From: Rhizobium binae
GTDB lineage: Bacteria; Pseudomonadota; Alphaproteobacteria; Rhizobiales; Rhizobiaceae
Reading direction: 5' to 3'
Length of the DNA stretch: 64,000 nucleotides
Assembly: GCF_017357225.1 (NCBI RefSeq)
Contig: NZ_CP071611.1
Coordinates: 124,001 to 188,000 of the forward strand
The notes under the pieces were generated by a model. It did no database searches. It saw nothing but the letters and a program-made list of their open reading frames with translations, and was not told the origin of the DNA. A program made the translations under genes and the position numbers. This document shows, piece by piece, positions 53,783 through 63,219 of this stretch (positions are counted from its first letter, which is position 1; the number at the start of each line of letters is the position of its first letter).

Positions 53783-54250
53783 TCAGAGCGAAGCGACGCC
53801 TTCTGTTTGAGCCGCCGAGGCTTCACCGGCATGATCGAGGCGTCGGTCGATGAGAACCGAGCACCCGGCATGACGTACGACCTTCCCGACGATCGAGGAG
53901 AAAACATAGTCGGTGATATCGGGCACGTGGGATGACAGCAGGATGAGATCGGCCGCTCTCTCCCTTGCGGCTGACACGAGTAGCGACGCAGCAACGCCGA
54001 CGCGCACCTCGATCACCGCCGGGACGTCAAGCTCCTTGCACAGTGCCGCAAGTTTCCGTTCAGCGTCGATAATGGCAGCCGTCTCGAATTCTTCGGGGAT
54101 GTCGGTCAGGTGGCGATGCGGAATATTCTCGATGACGTGCATGACGACGATCGTTCCGCCTTCGTCCCCCAGCGCCGCAGCCCGGCGCAATAGACGGTTA
54201 GCTGTCTGTCTCGAGCCCATGCCGATGCAGCAGATTATCGTGCGATACAT
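53783..54250 (-). CDS. Universal stress protein (UspA family)
   Basis: 155 residues from MYRTIICCIGMG; GAGGA lies about 10 bp upstream. UspA fold with the HVIENIPHR strand and the C-terminal nucleotide-binding-like region (ILLSSHVPDITDYVFSSIVGKVVRHAGCSVLI). Cytoplasmic stress protein of unknown exact role. A class II FNR/FixK promoter precedes it, so low oxygen should induce it. Confidence 0.9.
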   Translation of the reverse strand: MYRTIICCIGMGSRQTANRLLRRAAALGDEGGTIVVMHVIENIPHRHLTDIPEEFETAAIIDAERKLAALCKELDVPAVIEVRVGVAASLLVSAARERAADLILLSSHVPDITDYVFSSIVGKVVRHAGCSVLIDRRLDHAGEASAAQTEGVASL

Positions 54251-54286
54251 TGAGATCAATATCCTCGAATGCGAGTCATTGCCGTC

Positions 54287-54327
54287 ATCATAGCGCGATC
54301 GACAGCGCCAGCTTTGACTAAAGTCAA
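54287..54327 (-). promoter_or_regulatory. FNR/FixK-type class II promoter of the stress protein gene
   Basis: TTGACTAAAGTCAA (54314-54327) is a TTGA-N6-TCAA anaerobox, nearly the same as the box at 2548. A -10-like TATGAT (54287-54292) has its centre 31 bp from the box centre, and the start site would be near 54280. This puts the activator at about -41.5. Confidence 0.7.
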
Positions 54328-54510
54328 GCCGGGCTGCCGCCATGTGGTTGCTATCGCCGTCTAGAGACGGGGCTCCAGTCGCATTGTCGCCCGATTCGAC
54401 GGCAGCGGCGTAAGGGCCTCCGGCGCAATGGTGATGCCATAGCTCATCGCCGCTGCCGGCGGCCGTTTCAATACGCCGGCAGTTGGCATGCGGCCGGTCC
54501 GAAGCCGCGC

Positions 54511-55338
54511 CTATATCTTTGCGAAGTCCTCGACCTGCGCCCGGATCGCGACCTCGGTCGGCAACCGCTCCATCGAACTTGCGCCATAGAAACCGTTGCA
54601 ACCCTTGCAGCGGGCGAGCACGTAGGCCGCATCCGCGGGCATGGCAATCGGGCCTCCGTGGCAGAGGACGATGACGTCGTCGCGCACCGAGCGCGCTGCA
54701 TCAGCCCATTCATTGACCTTCTCCACGCATCCGTCCAGCGTCAGCGCCGTTTCGGCGCCGATCGCGCCGCCAGTGGTCAGGCCGAGATGGCAGACCACGA
54801 TATCGGCACCGGCTTTGGTCATGGCAATCGCGTCACCACTGCTGAAGACGTACGGGGTGGTCAGCATGTCCTTGGCGTGGGCGCGGGCGATGATGTCGAT
54901 CTCGAGATCGAAGCCCATGCCGGTTTCTTCGAGATTGGCGCGGAAGGTGCCGTCTATCAGCCCGACGGTGGGGAAATTCTGGATGCCGGCAAAGCCCATC
55001 GCCTTCAACTCATCGAGGAAGTGGTCGGGCAGTATGAAGGGATCGGTGCCGTTGACGCCGGCAAGCACCGGCGTGTGGCGCACGACGGGCAGAACCTCGC
55101 GGCCCATCTCCCTGACGATCTCATTGGCATTGCCATAGGCGAGCAGACCGGCCAGCGAGCCCCGCCCGGCCATCCGGTAACGGCCGGAATTGTAGATCAC
55201 GATCAGGTCGATGCCGCCGGCCTCCTCGCTCTTGGCGGAAAGGCCAGTGCCGGCGCCGCCGCCGATGATTGGCCGGCCCTCGGCGATCTTGCGACGAAGC
55301 TTGTTCAGGATGTCGTTTCTGTCGATGCGGGTCAAAGC
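54511..55338 (-). CDS. Phosphoenolpyruvate hydrolase-like TIM-barrel protein (Tm-1 C-terminal half homologue)
   Basis: 275 residues from a TTG start ([10 protein letters not shown]), chosen because GAGGAG lies 6 bp upstream; an ATG six codons earlier would overlap that site. The PF09370-type barrel shows [40 protein letters not shown] and the terminal [11 protein letters not shown]. Function unproven; annotated as PEP-hydrolase-like. 7 bp after a UPF0261 gene, together matching the domain order of plant Tm-1. Confidence 0.86.
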   Translation of the reverse strand, partial: ALTRIDRNDILNKLRRKIAEGRPIIGGGAGTGLSAKSEEAGGIDLIVIYNSGRYRMAGRGSLAGLLAYGNANEIVREMGREVLPVVRHTPVLAGVNGTDPFILPDHFLDELKAMGFAGIQNFPTVGLIDGTFRANLEETGMGFDLEIDIIARAHAKDMLTTPYVFSSGDAIAMTKAGADIVVCHLGLTTGGAIGAETALTLDGCVEKVNEWADAARSVRDDVIVLCHGGPIAMPADAAYVLARCKGCNGFYGASSMERLPTEVAIRAQVEDFAKI

Positions 55339-55345
55339 TCTCTCC

Positions 55346-56542
55346 TCAGGCATGGATCTCATGGAAATTGGCGACGAGTGCTGCGGCGAATTCCGGGCTG
55401 TTGATATGGGCGTCGATCTCGACGAGACGCCTGTTTTCCGCATCGCGCCAGCCGGCGCGGATGGCCGAAAACAGCGCCGCGTCGGCGTCCGGATCGTGGA
55501 AGGGCTGGCCGGCGGCATCGATCGCAGAAACGCCTTGCAGCGGCAGCAGGAAGCGGACCGGCCCCTGCATTCGGTTGAGCCGGTCGACGATGAAGGCGCC
55601 GATCCTGCTGTTCTCTTCCGGCGTGGTTCGCATCAGTGTCACCTGCGCGTTATGGACATGCAGCTTGCGATCGCGGAAAGGCGCCGGCACGGTTTCGCGC
55701 GCGCCGAAATTCACCATATCGACAGCGCCGACCGAGCCGACATAGGGCAGGCGGGTGCGGATGATCGCGCCGAAGCGATCCGTGGTCGCCGGAAAGACGC
55801 CGCCGACGAGGAGATCCGGAACCTCCGTCGTCGTCACATCGATCACGCCCTGCAGCAGACCGGAATCGGCAAGTTTCTCCATCGACTGGCCACCGACGCC
55901 GGTCGCGTGGAAGACGTAGATTTCGTGCGTTTCGCCGAGCATCTCACGGATCTGCGTGACGCAGGGGGTGGTAACGCCGAACATGGTCATGCCGATGCCC
56001 GGCCGATCATTGCTCGAGGTGGGGATGGGATTGCGGGCCATGCCGGCCGCCGCGTTCGCCGCATTGCCGATCACCCGGCGCGAAATCGCGTTCAGCCCGG
56101 CGACATCGACGACCGAATACATCATGGTGAGATCGTTCGGCCCGACATAGGGCGCGACATTGCCGGAGGCAACCGTCGAGACCATCAGTTTCGGCAGGCC
56201 GACGGGAAGTGCGCGCATCGCCTCCGTGACGAGCGCGGTATTGCCGGTACCGCCGAGACCGAGAATGGCGCCGATGTCGCCGCGCGATGTCAGGAATGCC
56301 GTCAGCGCCTTGGCCATGGCCGAAACGGCCGCTCCCCGATCGGTCTGCCCCAGCACGGCCGCCGCGCCCCCGGGATGGAATTCGGCCACTTCCCGCGCCC
56401 GGATATCGGCGCCGGCGCTATCCCCGAGCGTTCCGACATCGACCAGAATGGTATCGGCGCCGGCTAAAACAACCACCTCCTTGGCGTAATTCAGTTCCGC
56501 ACTCTTGGTGTCGCAGGTGCCGACGATATAGACCTTTCCCAT
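55346..56542 (-). CDS. UPF0261 / Tm-1-like ATP-binding protein
   Basis: 398 residues from [17 protein letters not shown], with GAGGAGG upstream. Features of UPF0261: the CDTK start, [15 protein letters not shown] nucleotide-binding loop candidate, and [14 protein letters not shown]. Its plant counterpart is the N-terminal half of the ToMV resistance protein Tm-1, which binds ATP. Bacterial function is not established. First gene of the minus-strand pair, divergent from a GntR regulator. Confidence 0.88.
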   Translation of the reverse strand: MGKVYIVGTCDTKSAELNYAKEVVVLAGADTILVDVGTLGDSAGADIRAREVAEFHPGGAAAVLGQTDRGAAVSAMAKALTAFLTSRGDIGAILGLGGTGNTALVTEAMRALPVGLPKLMVSTVASGNVAPYVGPNDLTMMYSVVDVAGLNAISRRVIGNAANAAAGMARNPIPTSSNDRPGIGMTMFGVTTPCVTQIREMLGETHEIYVFHATGVGGQSMEKLADSGLLQGVIDVTTTEVPDLLVGGVFPATTDRFGAIIRTRLPYVGSVGAVDMVNFGARETVPAPFRDRKLHVHNAQVTLMRTTPEENSRIGAFIVDRLNRMQGPVRFLLPLQGVSAIDAAGQPFHDPDADAALFSAIRAGWRDAENRRLVEIDAHINSPEFAAALVANFHEIHA

Positions 56543-56608
56543 TGTGTTTCCTCCTCTTTTCCAACTTTCCCTGTGAGCTTTCGACAAAATTCCTGTTTTT
56601 GTATTTTT

Positions 56609-56638
56609 CATATTGTATATTCTTTCGCATATTGCATA
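56609..56638. promoter_or_regulatory. Direct-repeat element in divergent promoter region
   Basis: CATATTGTATA (56609-56619) and CATATTGCATA (56628-56638) are direct repeats with a 19-bp period in the AT-rich 130-bp gap between the UPF0261 and GntR genes. Spacing of about two helical turns suits tandem regulator binding. Likely operator of the GntR protein. Confidence 0.45.
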
Positions 56639-56672
56639 CTTAAATTAGCAACGCCAGACGGAATTGAAAACC

Positions 56673-57326
56673 ATGAACGCACCGCGCCACCTCACCCTTC
56701 GCGAGCGGATCTACGAGGAAATCGTTCGCCTGATCGTCTCGGGCGAGCTGCCGAGCGGCGTCTCGATCGACGAAAAAGAACTGACGGAGCGCCTGCAGGT
56801 CAGCCGCACGCCATTCCGCGAGGCGATCGGCACGCTCGCCAAGGAAGGGCTGATCGAGATCAAGCCCTATCGCGGCTTCTTCGTGCGCAGCTTCACGCCG
56901 AAAGAGATCGACGACCTCTATAATTTGCGCAAGACGCTCGAATGCTTCGCCGTCGAACTCGCCGTTCCTGAGATGAGCGATCGGCATATCGCAAACTTTG
57001 AGCGTATCCTGGATGAGGCAGTGGCCGCATTGCGCCGTGGCGACATGGAAACCTACGGCATTCGCGACAAGGAATTTCACGAGACCATCGCCGAGCTTTC
57101 GGGGAGCGCGCCGCTGATCGAAACGCTGGCGCGGCTCGCACTGCAGATTCAGATCTGTCGCTCGATCGCCAATGAGAGCCGTGATCTGGCCGAAAGGGCG
57201 GCTGAGGAGCGCGATCAGATCCTGCAGGCTTTCAGCGCGCGGGACATTCCCCGCGCCAAGGCGCTGATGCACGCGCATATCAGCGATGTCCAGCAGGCCG
57301 TCATGGCGCGCTTTCAGAAGGGTTAG
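56673..57326 (+). CDS. GntR-family regulator (FadR/FCD subfamily)
   Basis: 217 residues from the ATG of MNAPRHLTLRERIYEEI (a TTG three codons earlier is ignored). Winged HTH LTERLQVSRTPFREAI, then an FCD helical domain with metal-site residues such as Asp and His in DKEFHETIAELSG and ending near HAHISDVQQ. FCD domains bind organic acids or sugar acids. Divergent from the UPF0261 pair and 79 bp before the ABC genes, it probably controls both. Confidence 0.9.
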   Translation: MNAPRHLTLRERIYEEIVRLIVSGELPSGVSIDEKELTERLQVSRTPFREAIGTLAKEGLIEIKPYRGFFVRSFTPKEIDDLYNLRKTLECFAVELAVPEMSDRHIANFERILDEAVAALRRGDMETYGIRDKEFHETIAELSGSAPLIETLARLALQIQICRSIANESRDLAERAAEERDQILQAFSARDIPRAKALMHAHISDVQQAVMARFQKG

Positions 57327-57336
57327 CCGAAAGACA

Positions 57337-57360
57337 TGAAGGAGAGGGAGGTCTCCTTCA
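57337..57360 (+). other. Strong hairpin between regulator and binding-protein genes
   Basis: TGAAGGAGA (57337-57345) and TCTCCTTCA (57352-57360) form a perfect 9-bp stem with a GGGAGG loop. The stem hides a GGAG sequence and no T run follows. It starts 10 bp after the gntR stop. Could be a processing or stability element separating low regulator from high binding-protein expression. Confidence 0.6.
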
Positions 57361-57405
57361 GCAACCTAAAAACATGGGCCATGGAGCGGCCCGGAGGAGG
57401 GAACA

Positions 57406-58662
57406 ATGCTGAAATTTCTTGCCCGCAGCACCGCACTGGCGGCGATGATCGCCGCAAGCTCGCTGGCCGCACATGCCGAAACCCTGAAAATGTGGGGGCC
57501 GGAGCAGATCACCGAGCCGCTGGTCGCGCAGCTCTGGAACGGCATCAAGGCCGATTTCGAAAAGGCCAATCCCGGTGTGACCGTCGAATTCATGCCGCCG
57601 ACCGGCACTATCAGCAACGGCGCCGTGCAGGCCGCCATCCAGTCGGATGCTGGACCCGATGTGATACTCACCAACTCGGGCATCGGCCGCATCAGCGTCG
57701 TCAAAAATGCCAAGCAGGCGATCCCGCTCACCGAGCAATATGAAAAACGCGGCTGGAAGGACAAGATCTATCCCTGGCTCTACACCGAACTGAAGGGCCA
57801 GTTCGGCGGCGAGATCTATGAGGTTCCCGATGGGCTAGATGCGCTGGGCATCTGGTACCACAAGGACATTTTCGCGCAGGCCGGCTGGAAGATCCCAGCC
57901 ACCTGGAGCGAATTTGAAGCGCTGATGAAGTCAATCGAGGAGACTGGCCTGCAGCCGATCGCCATCGGCCCGCGCACATCAGGCAGCGCCGGTCATCTCT
58001 TCGGCAACCTGCTGCAGTCGGCGAGCGGCAAGGAGGTGATCGGCAAGGCGCTACGTGGCGAGATTGCCTGGGACGACCCGTCCGTCGCTGCCGGCGCCAT
58101 CCGGCTGCAGAAGCTGGTCGAGGCAGGCGACATCAAGAAGGAAATGGCGGGTCTCGACCTCGACGGCGCCTCGCGCCTCTGGTTCAATAAGCGCGCCGCC
58201 ATGTTCGTTGCCGGCCCCTGGTTCACCGCCAATGCCCGCAAGGCCGGCTATGACCTGTCGAATGCCGGTTATGCGCCGATGCCGTCCGACATCAAGGGCG
58301 CGGCGATGCCGACCGGCGGCGTCGGCTGGAGCTGGCTGATCCCTGTCAACTCGAGGCAGCCGGAACTTGCGATGAAATGGATCGACTTCATGCTGTCGGA
58401 CGCCGTGATGAAGAAGCGTGCCCAGGATCCGGCAAGCACGATGATCTATCCGCGCGAAATCCCCGGCCTCAAACCGCCGACCCCGGTGCTGAAGGAGATC
58501 TTCGCCGCAGCCGCAGGCGGCGTCGGCTACAATCCGAGCGTCTATCTGCCCGGGCCGGTGCTCGACACCTATTTCCAGGTCATCCAGGGCCTGATCTCCG
58601 GCCAGATCGGTGGTGAGGACGGCATGAAGCAGATCCAGGCGAAGATGGAAGAGGCGAAATAG
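57406..58662 (+). CDS. ABC transporter sugar-type solute-binding protein (family 1)
   Basis: 418 residues with GGAGGG upstream. Sec signal peptide ends at AHA/ETL; mature MalE-like protein starts LKMWGPEQITEPL. First transporter gene of the island; the ligand is unknown, possibly a sugar acid or polyol given the downstream dehydrogenase and cupin. Confidence 0.92.
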   Translation: MLKFLARSTALAAMIAASSLAAHAETLKMWGPEQITEPLVAQLWNGIKADFEKANPGVTVEFMPPTGTISNGAVQAAIQSDAGPDVILTNSGIGRISVVKNAKQAIPLTEQYEKRGWKDKIYPWLYTELKGQFGGEIYEVPDGLDALGIWYHKDIFAQAGWKIPATWSEFEALMKSIEETGLQPIAIGPRTSGSAGHLFGNLLQSASGKEVIGKALRGEIAWDDPSVAAGAIRLQKLVEAGDIKKEMAGLDLDGASRLWFNKRAAMFVAGPWFTANARKAGYDLSNAGYAPMPSDIKGAAMPTGGVGWSWLIPVNSRQPELAMKWIDFMLSDAVMKKRAQDPASTMIYPREIPGLKPPTPVLKEIFAAAAGGVGYNPSVYLPGPVLDTYFQVIQGLISGQIGGEDGMKQIQAKMEEAK

Positions 58663-59657
58663 TGGCCATGCCCAAAACGTCAGGCAGCAAGGCCGTGGTT
58701 TCTCTCAGCACTGCCCCTGCCGGCGCAGGACATACGGGCGGCACATTCGCCCGTATGCCCAAACGCCGGGCGGCCGGGTCCGGCTCAGCCGATCGGGATG
58801 CCGGCACCGCATTCTGGCTGATGGCGCCGGCGCTCGGCCTTTACGCCCTCTTCACCCTGCTGCCGATCGCCGCGACTTTCTGGCTGAGTTTCAACAGCTC
58901 GGCCGGTTTCAACACATCCGCGAACTTCGTCGGCTTCGGCAATTATGCCAAGGCGGCGCATGACCCGATCGTCTGGAAGAGCCTCGTCCACACCTTCGTC
59001 TGGCTCGCCTACCATGTGGTGATGGCAGGCGGGCTCGGCCTGCTGCTGGCGCTCGCCGTCAGCAGGCTGCGTTTTACCCAGGTCTTCTTCCGCACCGCCT
59101 TCTTCCTGCCGCATCTGGTGTCGCTGGCCGTGGTCGGCGTCATCTGGGCCAATATCTACGATCCCTTCTTCGGCCTCCTGAACACGGCCCTGACGCGGAT
59201 CGGGCTTGGTTCCTTCACGCAAGGCTGGCTTTCCGATCCCGCTCTGGTGCTCTTTTCCGTCAGTGTCGCAAGCTCCTGGCAGGGTTTCGGCCTCTACATG
59301 CTGCTCTTCATCGCCGGGCTGCAGAATATCGACCGCTCGCTCTACGATGCGGCTGAGGTGGACGGCGCCAACAGCTTCGAGAAGCTGATCCATGTAACCC
59401 TGCCGGGGCTTCGCGAGGTCACGACCTTCGTCGTCTCGCTGGCGATGATCAATGGTCTGAAGGGCTTCGCCACGGTCTTCGTCATGACCAATGGCGGGCC
59501 ATTCTACCAGAGCGAACTGATCACCACCTATATCTACCGCCTTGCCTTCCAGTCCCAGGATCACGGGCTTGCGGCGGTGCTCTGCATCCTGCTCAGCCTG
59601 CTGGCAATCGTCATCACCATTGTCTTCAACCGCTGGCGCGCGAGGCTTTCCCAATGA
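58662..59657 (+). CDS. ABC transporter permease (MalF type)
   Basis: 331 residues, GTG start sharing one base with the binding-protein stop; AGAGG lies 7 bp upstream (an ATG two codons later is an alternative). A basic N-terminal tail of about 45 residues precedes six helices; EAA loop EVDGANSFEKLIHVTLPGL. ATGA-coupled to the next permease. Confidence 0.9.
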   Translation: MAMPKTSGSKAVVSLSTAPAGAGHTGGTFARMPKRRAAGSGSADRDAGTAFWLMAPALGLYALFTLLPIAATFWLSFNSSAGFNTSANFVGFGNYAKAAHDPIVWKSLVHTFVWLAYHVVMAGGLGLLLALAVSRLRFTQVFFRTAFFLPHLVSLAVVGVIWANIYDPFFGLLNTALTRIGLGSFTQGWLSDPALVLFSVSVASSWQGFGLYMLLFIAGLQNIDRSLYDAAEVDGANSFEKLIHVTLPGLREVTTFVVSLAMINGLKGFATVFVMTNGGPFYQSELITTYIYRLAFQSQDHGLAAVLCILLSLLAIVITIVFNRWRARLSQ

Positions 59658-60481
59658 GTATGCGCAATCGCGAATGGCCGGCGGCGCTGGCGCTGACCCC
59701 TGTCTTGATCCTGATCCTCGCCCCCTTCGTCTGGCTGCTGATCTCCAGTTTCAAGACCGAAGCCGAGATCGGCCAAGCCGATCCCTTCACCTGGCCCGCC
59801 GACCTGATGTGGCGGAACTATCTCGACGCCTGGCAGATCGGCGGCTTCGGCGATCTCGTCGGCAACAGCCTCATCAATCTCGTCGGCGTCGTCATCCTGT
59901 CGCTGCTCACCTGCGCACCGGCCGGCTATGCGCTGGCCAAGATCCGCTTTCCCGGCCGCGAATGGCTGTTCTACGCCTTCATCCTCGGCCTTACCGTACC
60001 GGTCCAGGCGATCGTCATTCCGCTCTATCAGGTGCTCTTCGGGCTCGACCTCGTCAACACGCTGACCGGCATCGTGCTGGTGCAGGTGAGCAATGGCATT
60101 CCCTTCGGCATCTTTCTCATGCGGAGCTTCTTCATCGGCGTTCCGGACGAACTGATCGAAGCGGCGACGATCGACGGCGCCTCGCATGTCCAGATCCTCA
60201 CCAAGGTTTTCCTGCCAATCTCGACGCCGGCGGTGCAGGCGCTCGTCATCATCAGCGCGCTCTCCACCTGGAACGATTTCTTCCTGCCGCTGATCGTGCT
60301 GATCAGTCCGGAAGTGCAGACGCTGCCGCTCGGGCTCGTCCGTTTCGCCAGCACCTATGCGTCGGATTACCGCCTGGTCTTCTCCGGGACGGTCATTTCA
60401 TTCCTGCCGATCATTCTTCTCTACATCCTGATGCAGCGCCGTTTCACCGAGGGGCTGACCCAGGGGGCAATCAAGGGCTGA
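59654..60481 (+). CDS. ABC transporter permease (MalG type)
   Basis: 275 residues with six helices and EAA loop TIDGASHVQILTKVFLPI. Channel partner of the preceding permease. The next gene is a dehydrogenase, not an ATPase, so the importer lacks a local energising subunit. Confidence 0.91.
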   Translation: MSMRNREWPAALALTPVLILILAPFVWLLISSFKTEAEIGQADPFTWPADLMWRNYLDAWQIGGFGDLVGNSLINLVGVVILSLLTCAPAGYALAKIRFPGREWLFYAFILGLTVPVQAIVIPLYQVLFGLDLVNTLTGIVLVQVSNGIPFGIFLMRSFFIGVPDELIEAATIDGASHVQILTKVFLPISTPAVQALVIISALSTWNDFFLPLIVLISPEVQTLPLGLVRFASTYASDYRLVFSGTVISFLPIILLYILMQRRFTEGLTQGAIKG

Positions 60482-60483
60482 CC

Positions 60484-61575
60484 ATGTCGCATCACGTCCA
60501 GCGGGAAATCCGCTACAATTTCGAATTCGACCACCGCATCAAAGCCTGCTTTATCGGCGCCGGCGGCCATGCCTACCGCAATATCTACCCGGCGCTGCGT
60601 TATGCGCCGATCGAACTCGCCGGCATCTGCGATCTCGATCTTCGCCGTGCCGAAAAATTCGCCAAGCTCTTCGGGGCAGGGAAAGCTTATACCGGTCATC
60701 GCGAGATGCTGGAGCGCGAAAAGCCGGAGCTGGTCTTTCTCGTCACCGCCTACCATCCCGACGGCCGGGTGCAGGCAACGGATCTGGCGCTCGACGCGCT
60801 CGCCGCGGGCGCGCATGTCTGGATGGAAAAACCGACCGCCGCGACCATGGAAGACATCGAAAGGTTGCAGGCGGCAAGTGCCGCGGCCGGCCGCATGGTG
60901 ATGACCGGTCTCAAGAAGACCTTCTTCCCGACGATCGAGAAGCTCAGGGATTTGATCGGTTCGCCGGGTTTCGGCCGGCTGACATCGATCAATGTCCGCT
61001 ATCCCCAGAGCCTGCCGAAACCGCAAGACCGTGCGGATCTCGTCAAGATGCAGAGCTTCCTCGATCACATCTATCATCCCGGCGCGATCCTCAATTTCCT
61101 CGGCGGCGAGATCGAACGCGCCAGTTATGAATGGGAAGCGTTGACCGGCGCCACCGTCACCAGCCTGCGCTTCCGCTCCGGCGCGATCGGCACACTGCAT
61201 CTTGCCGCCGGCCAATCCGGCGGCAGCATCTTCGAGCGGGTCGAGATCATCGGCGAAGGCGCCAATGCGATCGTCGAAAACGGCAGCCGCCTGACCTATT
61301 TCCGCAGGGCGGACCTGCCGTCCTATGGCCGCGCCGCAAGCTTCGTCCAGCCGGACGAGAATGCCGCACTCATCTACGAGCCGGAGCACTCGCTCGGCCA
61401 ACTCTACAACAACAATCTCTTCTATCTCGGCTATGTGCCCGAGATCCTACATCTGACGGATGCGATCCTCGCCGGCACATCAATCACCCGGGGCACGCTC
61501 GAAATCGCCCGCGAGATCATGAAGCTCTTCGACTTCTTTAGACGCGCGGACGCCGGCGTCACTACCAATTTCTGA
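60484..61575 (+). CDS. Gfo/Idh/MocA-family oxidoreductase
   Basis: 363 residues from MSHHVQREIRYNFEF, 2 bp after the permease stop. Rossmann loop GAGGHAYRNIYP, EKPT motif in HVWMEKPTAATM, substrate-site HIYHPGAIL. Distantly related to the dehydrogenase at 28836. Probably oxidises the imported compound. Confidence 0.87.
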   Translation: MSHHVQREIRYNFEFDHRIKACFIGAGGHAYRNIYPALRYAPIELAGICDLDLRRAEKFAKLFGAGKAYTGHREMLEREKPELVFLVTAYHPDGRVQATDLALDALAAGAHVWMEKPTAATMEDIERLQAASAAAGRMVMTGLKKTFFPTIEKLRDLIGSPGFGRLTSINVRYPQSLPKPQDRADLVKMQSFLDHIYHPGAILNFLGGEIERASYEWEALTGATVTSLRFRSGAIGTLHLAAGQSGGSIFERVEIIGEGANAIVENGSRLTYFRRADLPSYGRAASFVQPDENAALIYEPEHSLGQLYNNNLFYLGYVPEILHLTDAILAGTSITRGTLEIAREIMKLFDFFRRADAGVTTNF

Positions 61576-61585
61576 ACAGGGGAAG

Positions 61586-61972
61586 ATGGCCTTGACCGAG
61601 AAAGATGTGATTTTCAAAAAGGCCGGCGGCGAATTCATGCCGACCACCTGGGGCGAACTCAACTGGAAGATCACCGGCGACGGCACGCCGGGCGCCGAGA
61701 TGACATTCGGCACCTGCCGCATCAATCCCGGCGAGCGCAACCAGCTGCATTCCCATCCCGATTGCGAGGAGATCCTCTATGTCGTTTCCGGCCATTGCGA
61801 GCACAAGCTCGGCGATGCCCTCTACCGGCTCGAAGCCGGCGACGCCATCCGGATTCCCCGCAATGTCCGCCATTGGGCCCGCGCCCTCGGCTCCGAACCG
61901 CTCTTTGCGCTGATCATGTTCTCCTCCGGCACCAGGACGGCAATCAATCATGAAGGCGAGGGGGCGGCCTGA
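61586..61972 (+). CDS. Cupin-domain protein
   Basis: 128 residues, one cupin fold. Metal-site pattern QLHSHPDCEEILYVVSG (HxH-x4-E type) and later VRHWARALG His. Small cupins next to sugar dehydrogenases are often epimerases, isomerases or dioxygenase-like; the reaction is unknown. Last gene of the operon. The next 287 bp, 61973-62259, shows nothing identifiable. Confidence 0.85.
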   Translation: MALTEKDVIFKKAGGEFMPTTWGELNWKITGDGTPGAEMTFGTCRINPGERNQLHSHPDCEEILYVVSGHCEHKLGDALYRLEAGDAIRIPRNVRHWARALGSEPLFALIMFSSGTRTAINHEGEGAA

Positions 61973-62259
61973 GCTAACCGGGGAAAAAATATGGCGTCGA
62001 TTGCGCATCACCACCTCTGACCATCGGCATGCCGGCAATGAACTCAAGGGCCATCTGCATTCGGCCGCAACGGGCACGCGTCTTGGCGAAGCGGAGCTCT
62101 GAGACGGCCTTTTCTCCTGCATTTGCTAATATTCTGACGATTGTGTGAAGCCGCCCCGACACCTCTGACAAACCGCATTGTCTCTGCTATGTCAGGAAAA
62201 ATGCGGTGGCCAGCCGATTGCCGCCGCGCTCTGTCCGATCAATGCCTGGAGTTTGAACG

Positions 62260-63135
62260 ATGAGCGGTTCTTCCGAATACGTACCCCCGAAGGTCTGGAC
62301 CTGGAACAAGGCGAATGGTGGCCAGTTCGCCAACATCAATCGCCCGATCGCAGGGCCGACGCATGAGAAGGAGCTTCCGATCGGCCGTCATCCGCTGCAG
62401 CTCTATTCACTGGGCACGCCGAACGGCCAGAAGGTCACGATCATGCTCGAGGAACTGCTGGCCCTTGGCCATAGCGGCGCCGAATATGATGCCTGGCTGA
62501 TCCGGATCGGTGATGGAGACCAGTTCGGAAGCGGCTTCGTCAAGGTCAACCCCAACTCGAAGATCCCGGCACTGATGGACCGCAGCGGCGAAAAGCCGAT
62601 CCGCGTCTTCGAGTCCGGTGCCATCCTCACCTATCTCGCCGAAAAGTTCGGCGCTTTCCTGCCGACCGAACCGAGCGAACGCGCCGAATGCCTGTCGTGG
62701 CTGTTCTGGCAAATGGGCAGCGCACCCTATCTCGGCGGCGGCTTCGGCCATTTCTACGCCTATGCGCCGACGAAGATCGAATACGCGATCGACCGCTTCG
62801 CCATGGAGGTGAAGCGCCAGCTCGATGTGCTCGATCGCCGCCTTGCAGAAAGCGAATATCTGGCTGGCAGCCAATATACGATCGCCGATATTGCCGTCTG
62901 GCCGTGGTATGGCGGCCTGGTGAAGGGCTGGACCTACGGCGCGGCCGAATTCCTGCAGGTCGAGGACTATAAGAACGTCCAGCGCTGGGCCGATCTCATC
63001 CACAGCCGGCCGGCCGTACAGCGCGGCCGGATGGTCAACCGCCTCTCCGGCGACCCTTCGAGCCAATTGCACGAGCGTCACGACGCCAGCGACTTCGAGA
63101 CGAAGACGCAGGACAAGCTCGCGGCCGCCGAGTAA
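62260..63135 (+). CDS. yghU: YghU-like glutathione transferase / disulfide-bond oxidoreductase
   Basis: 291 residues with GGAG 8 bp upstream. N-terminal extension typical of YghU, thioredoxin-like domain beginning LQLYSLGTPNGQKVTIMLEE, NPNSKIPALMD and ESGAILTYLAEKFG glutathione-site motifs, then a helical domain. YghU reduces disulfides with glutathione. Single-gene unit. Confidence 0.92.
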   Translation: MSGSSEYVPPKVWTWNKANGGQFANINRPIAGPTHEKELPIGRHPLQLYSLGTPNGQKVTIMLEELLALGHSGAEYDAWLIRIGDGDQFGSGFVKVNPNSKIPALMDRSGEKPIRVFESGAILTYLAEKFGAFLPTEPSERAECLSWLFWQMGSAPYLGGGFGHFYAYAPTKIEYAIDRFAMEVKRQLDVLDRRLAESEYLAGSQYTIADIAVWPWYGGLVKGWTYGAAEFLQVEDYKNVQRWADLIHSRPAVQRGRMVNRLSGDPSSQLHERHDASDFETKTQDKLAAAE

Positions 63136-63219
63136 GCAAGCGGCCCCCGCGACGGTGTCGCAGCAATAAGTGACGCTCCGCCGTCTTTACGGCGACGGAG
63201 CATCTGCATGCTGCCCGAC

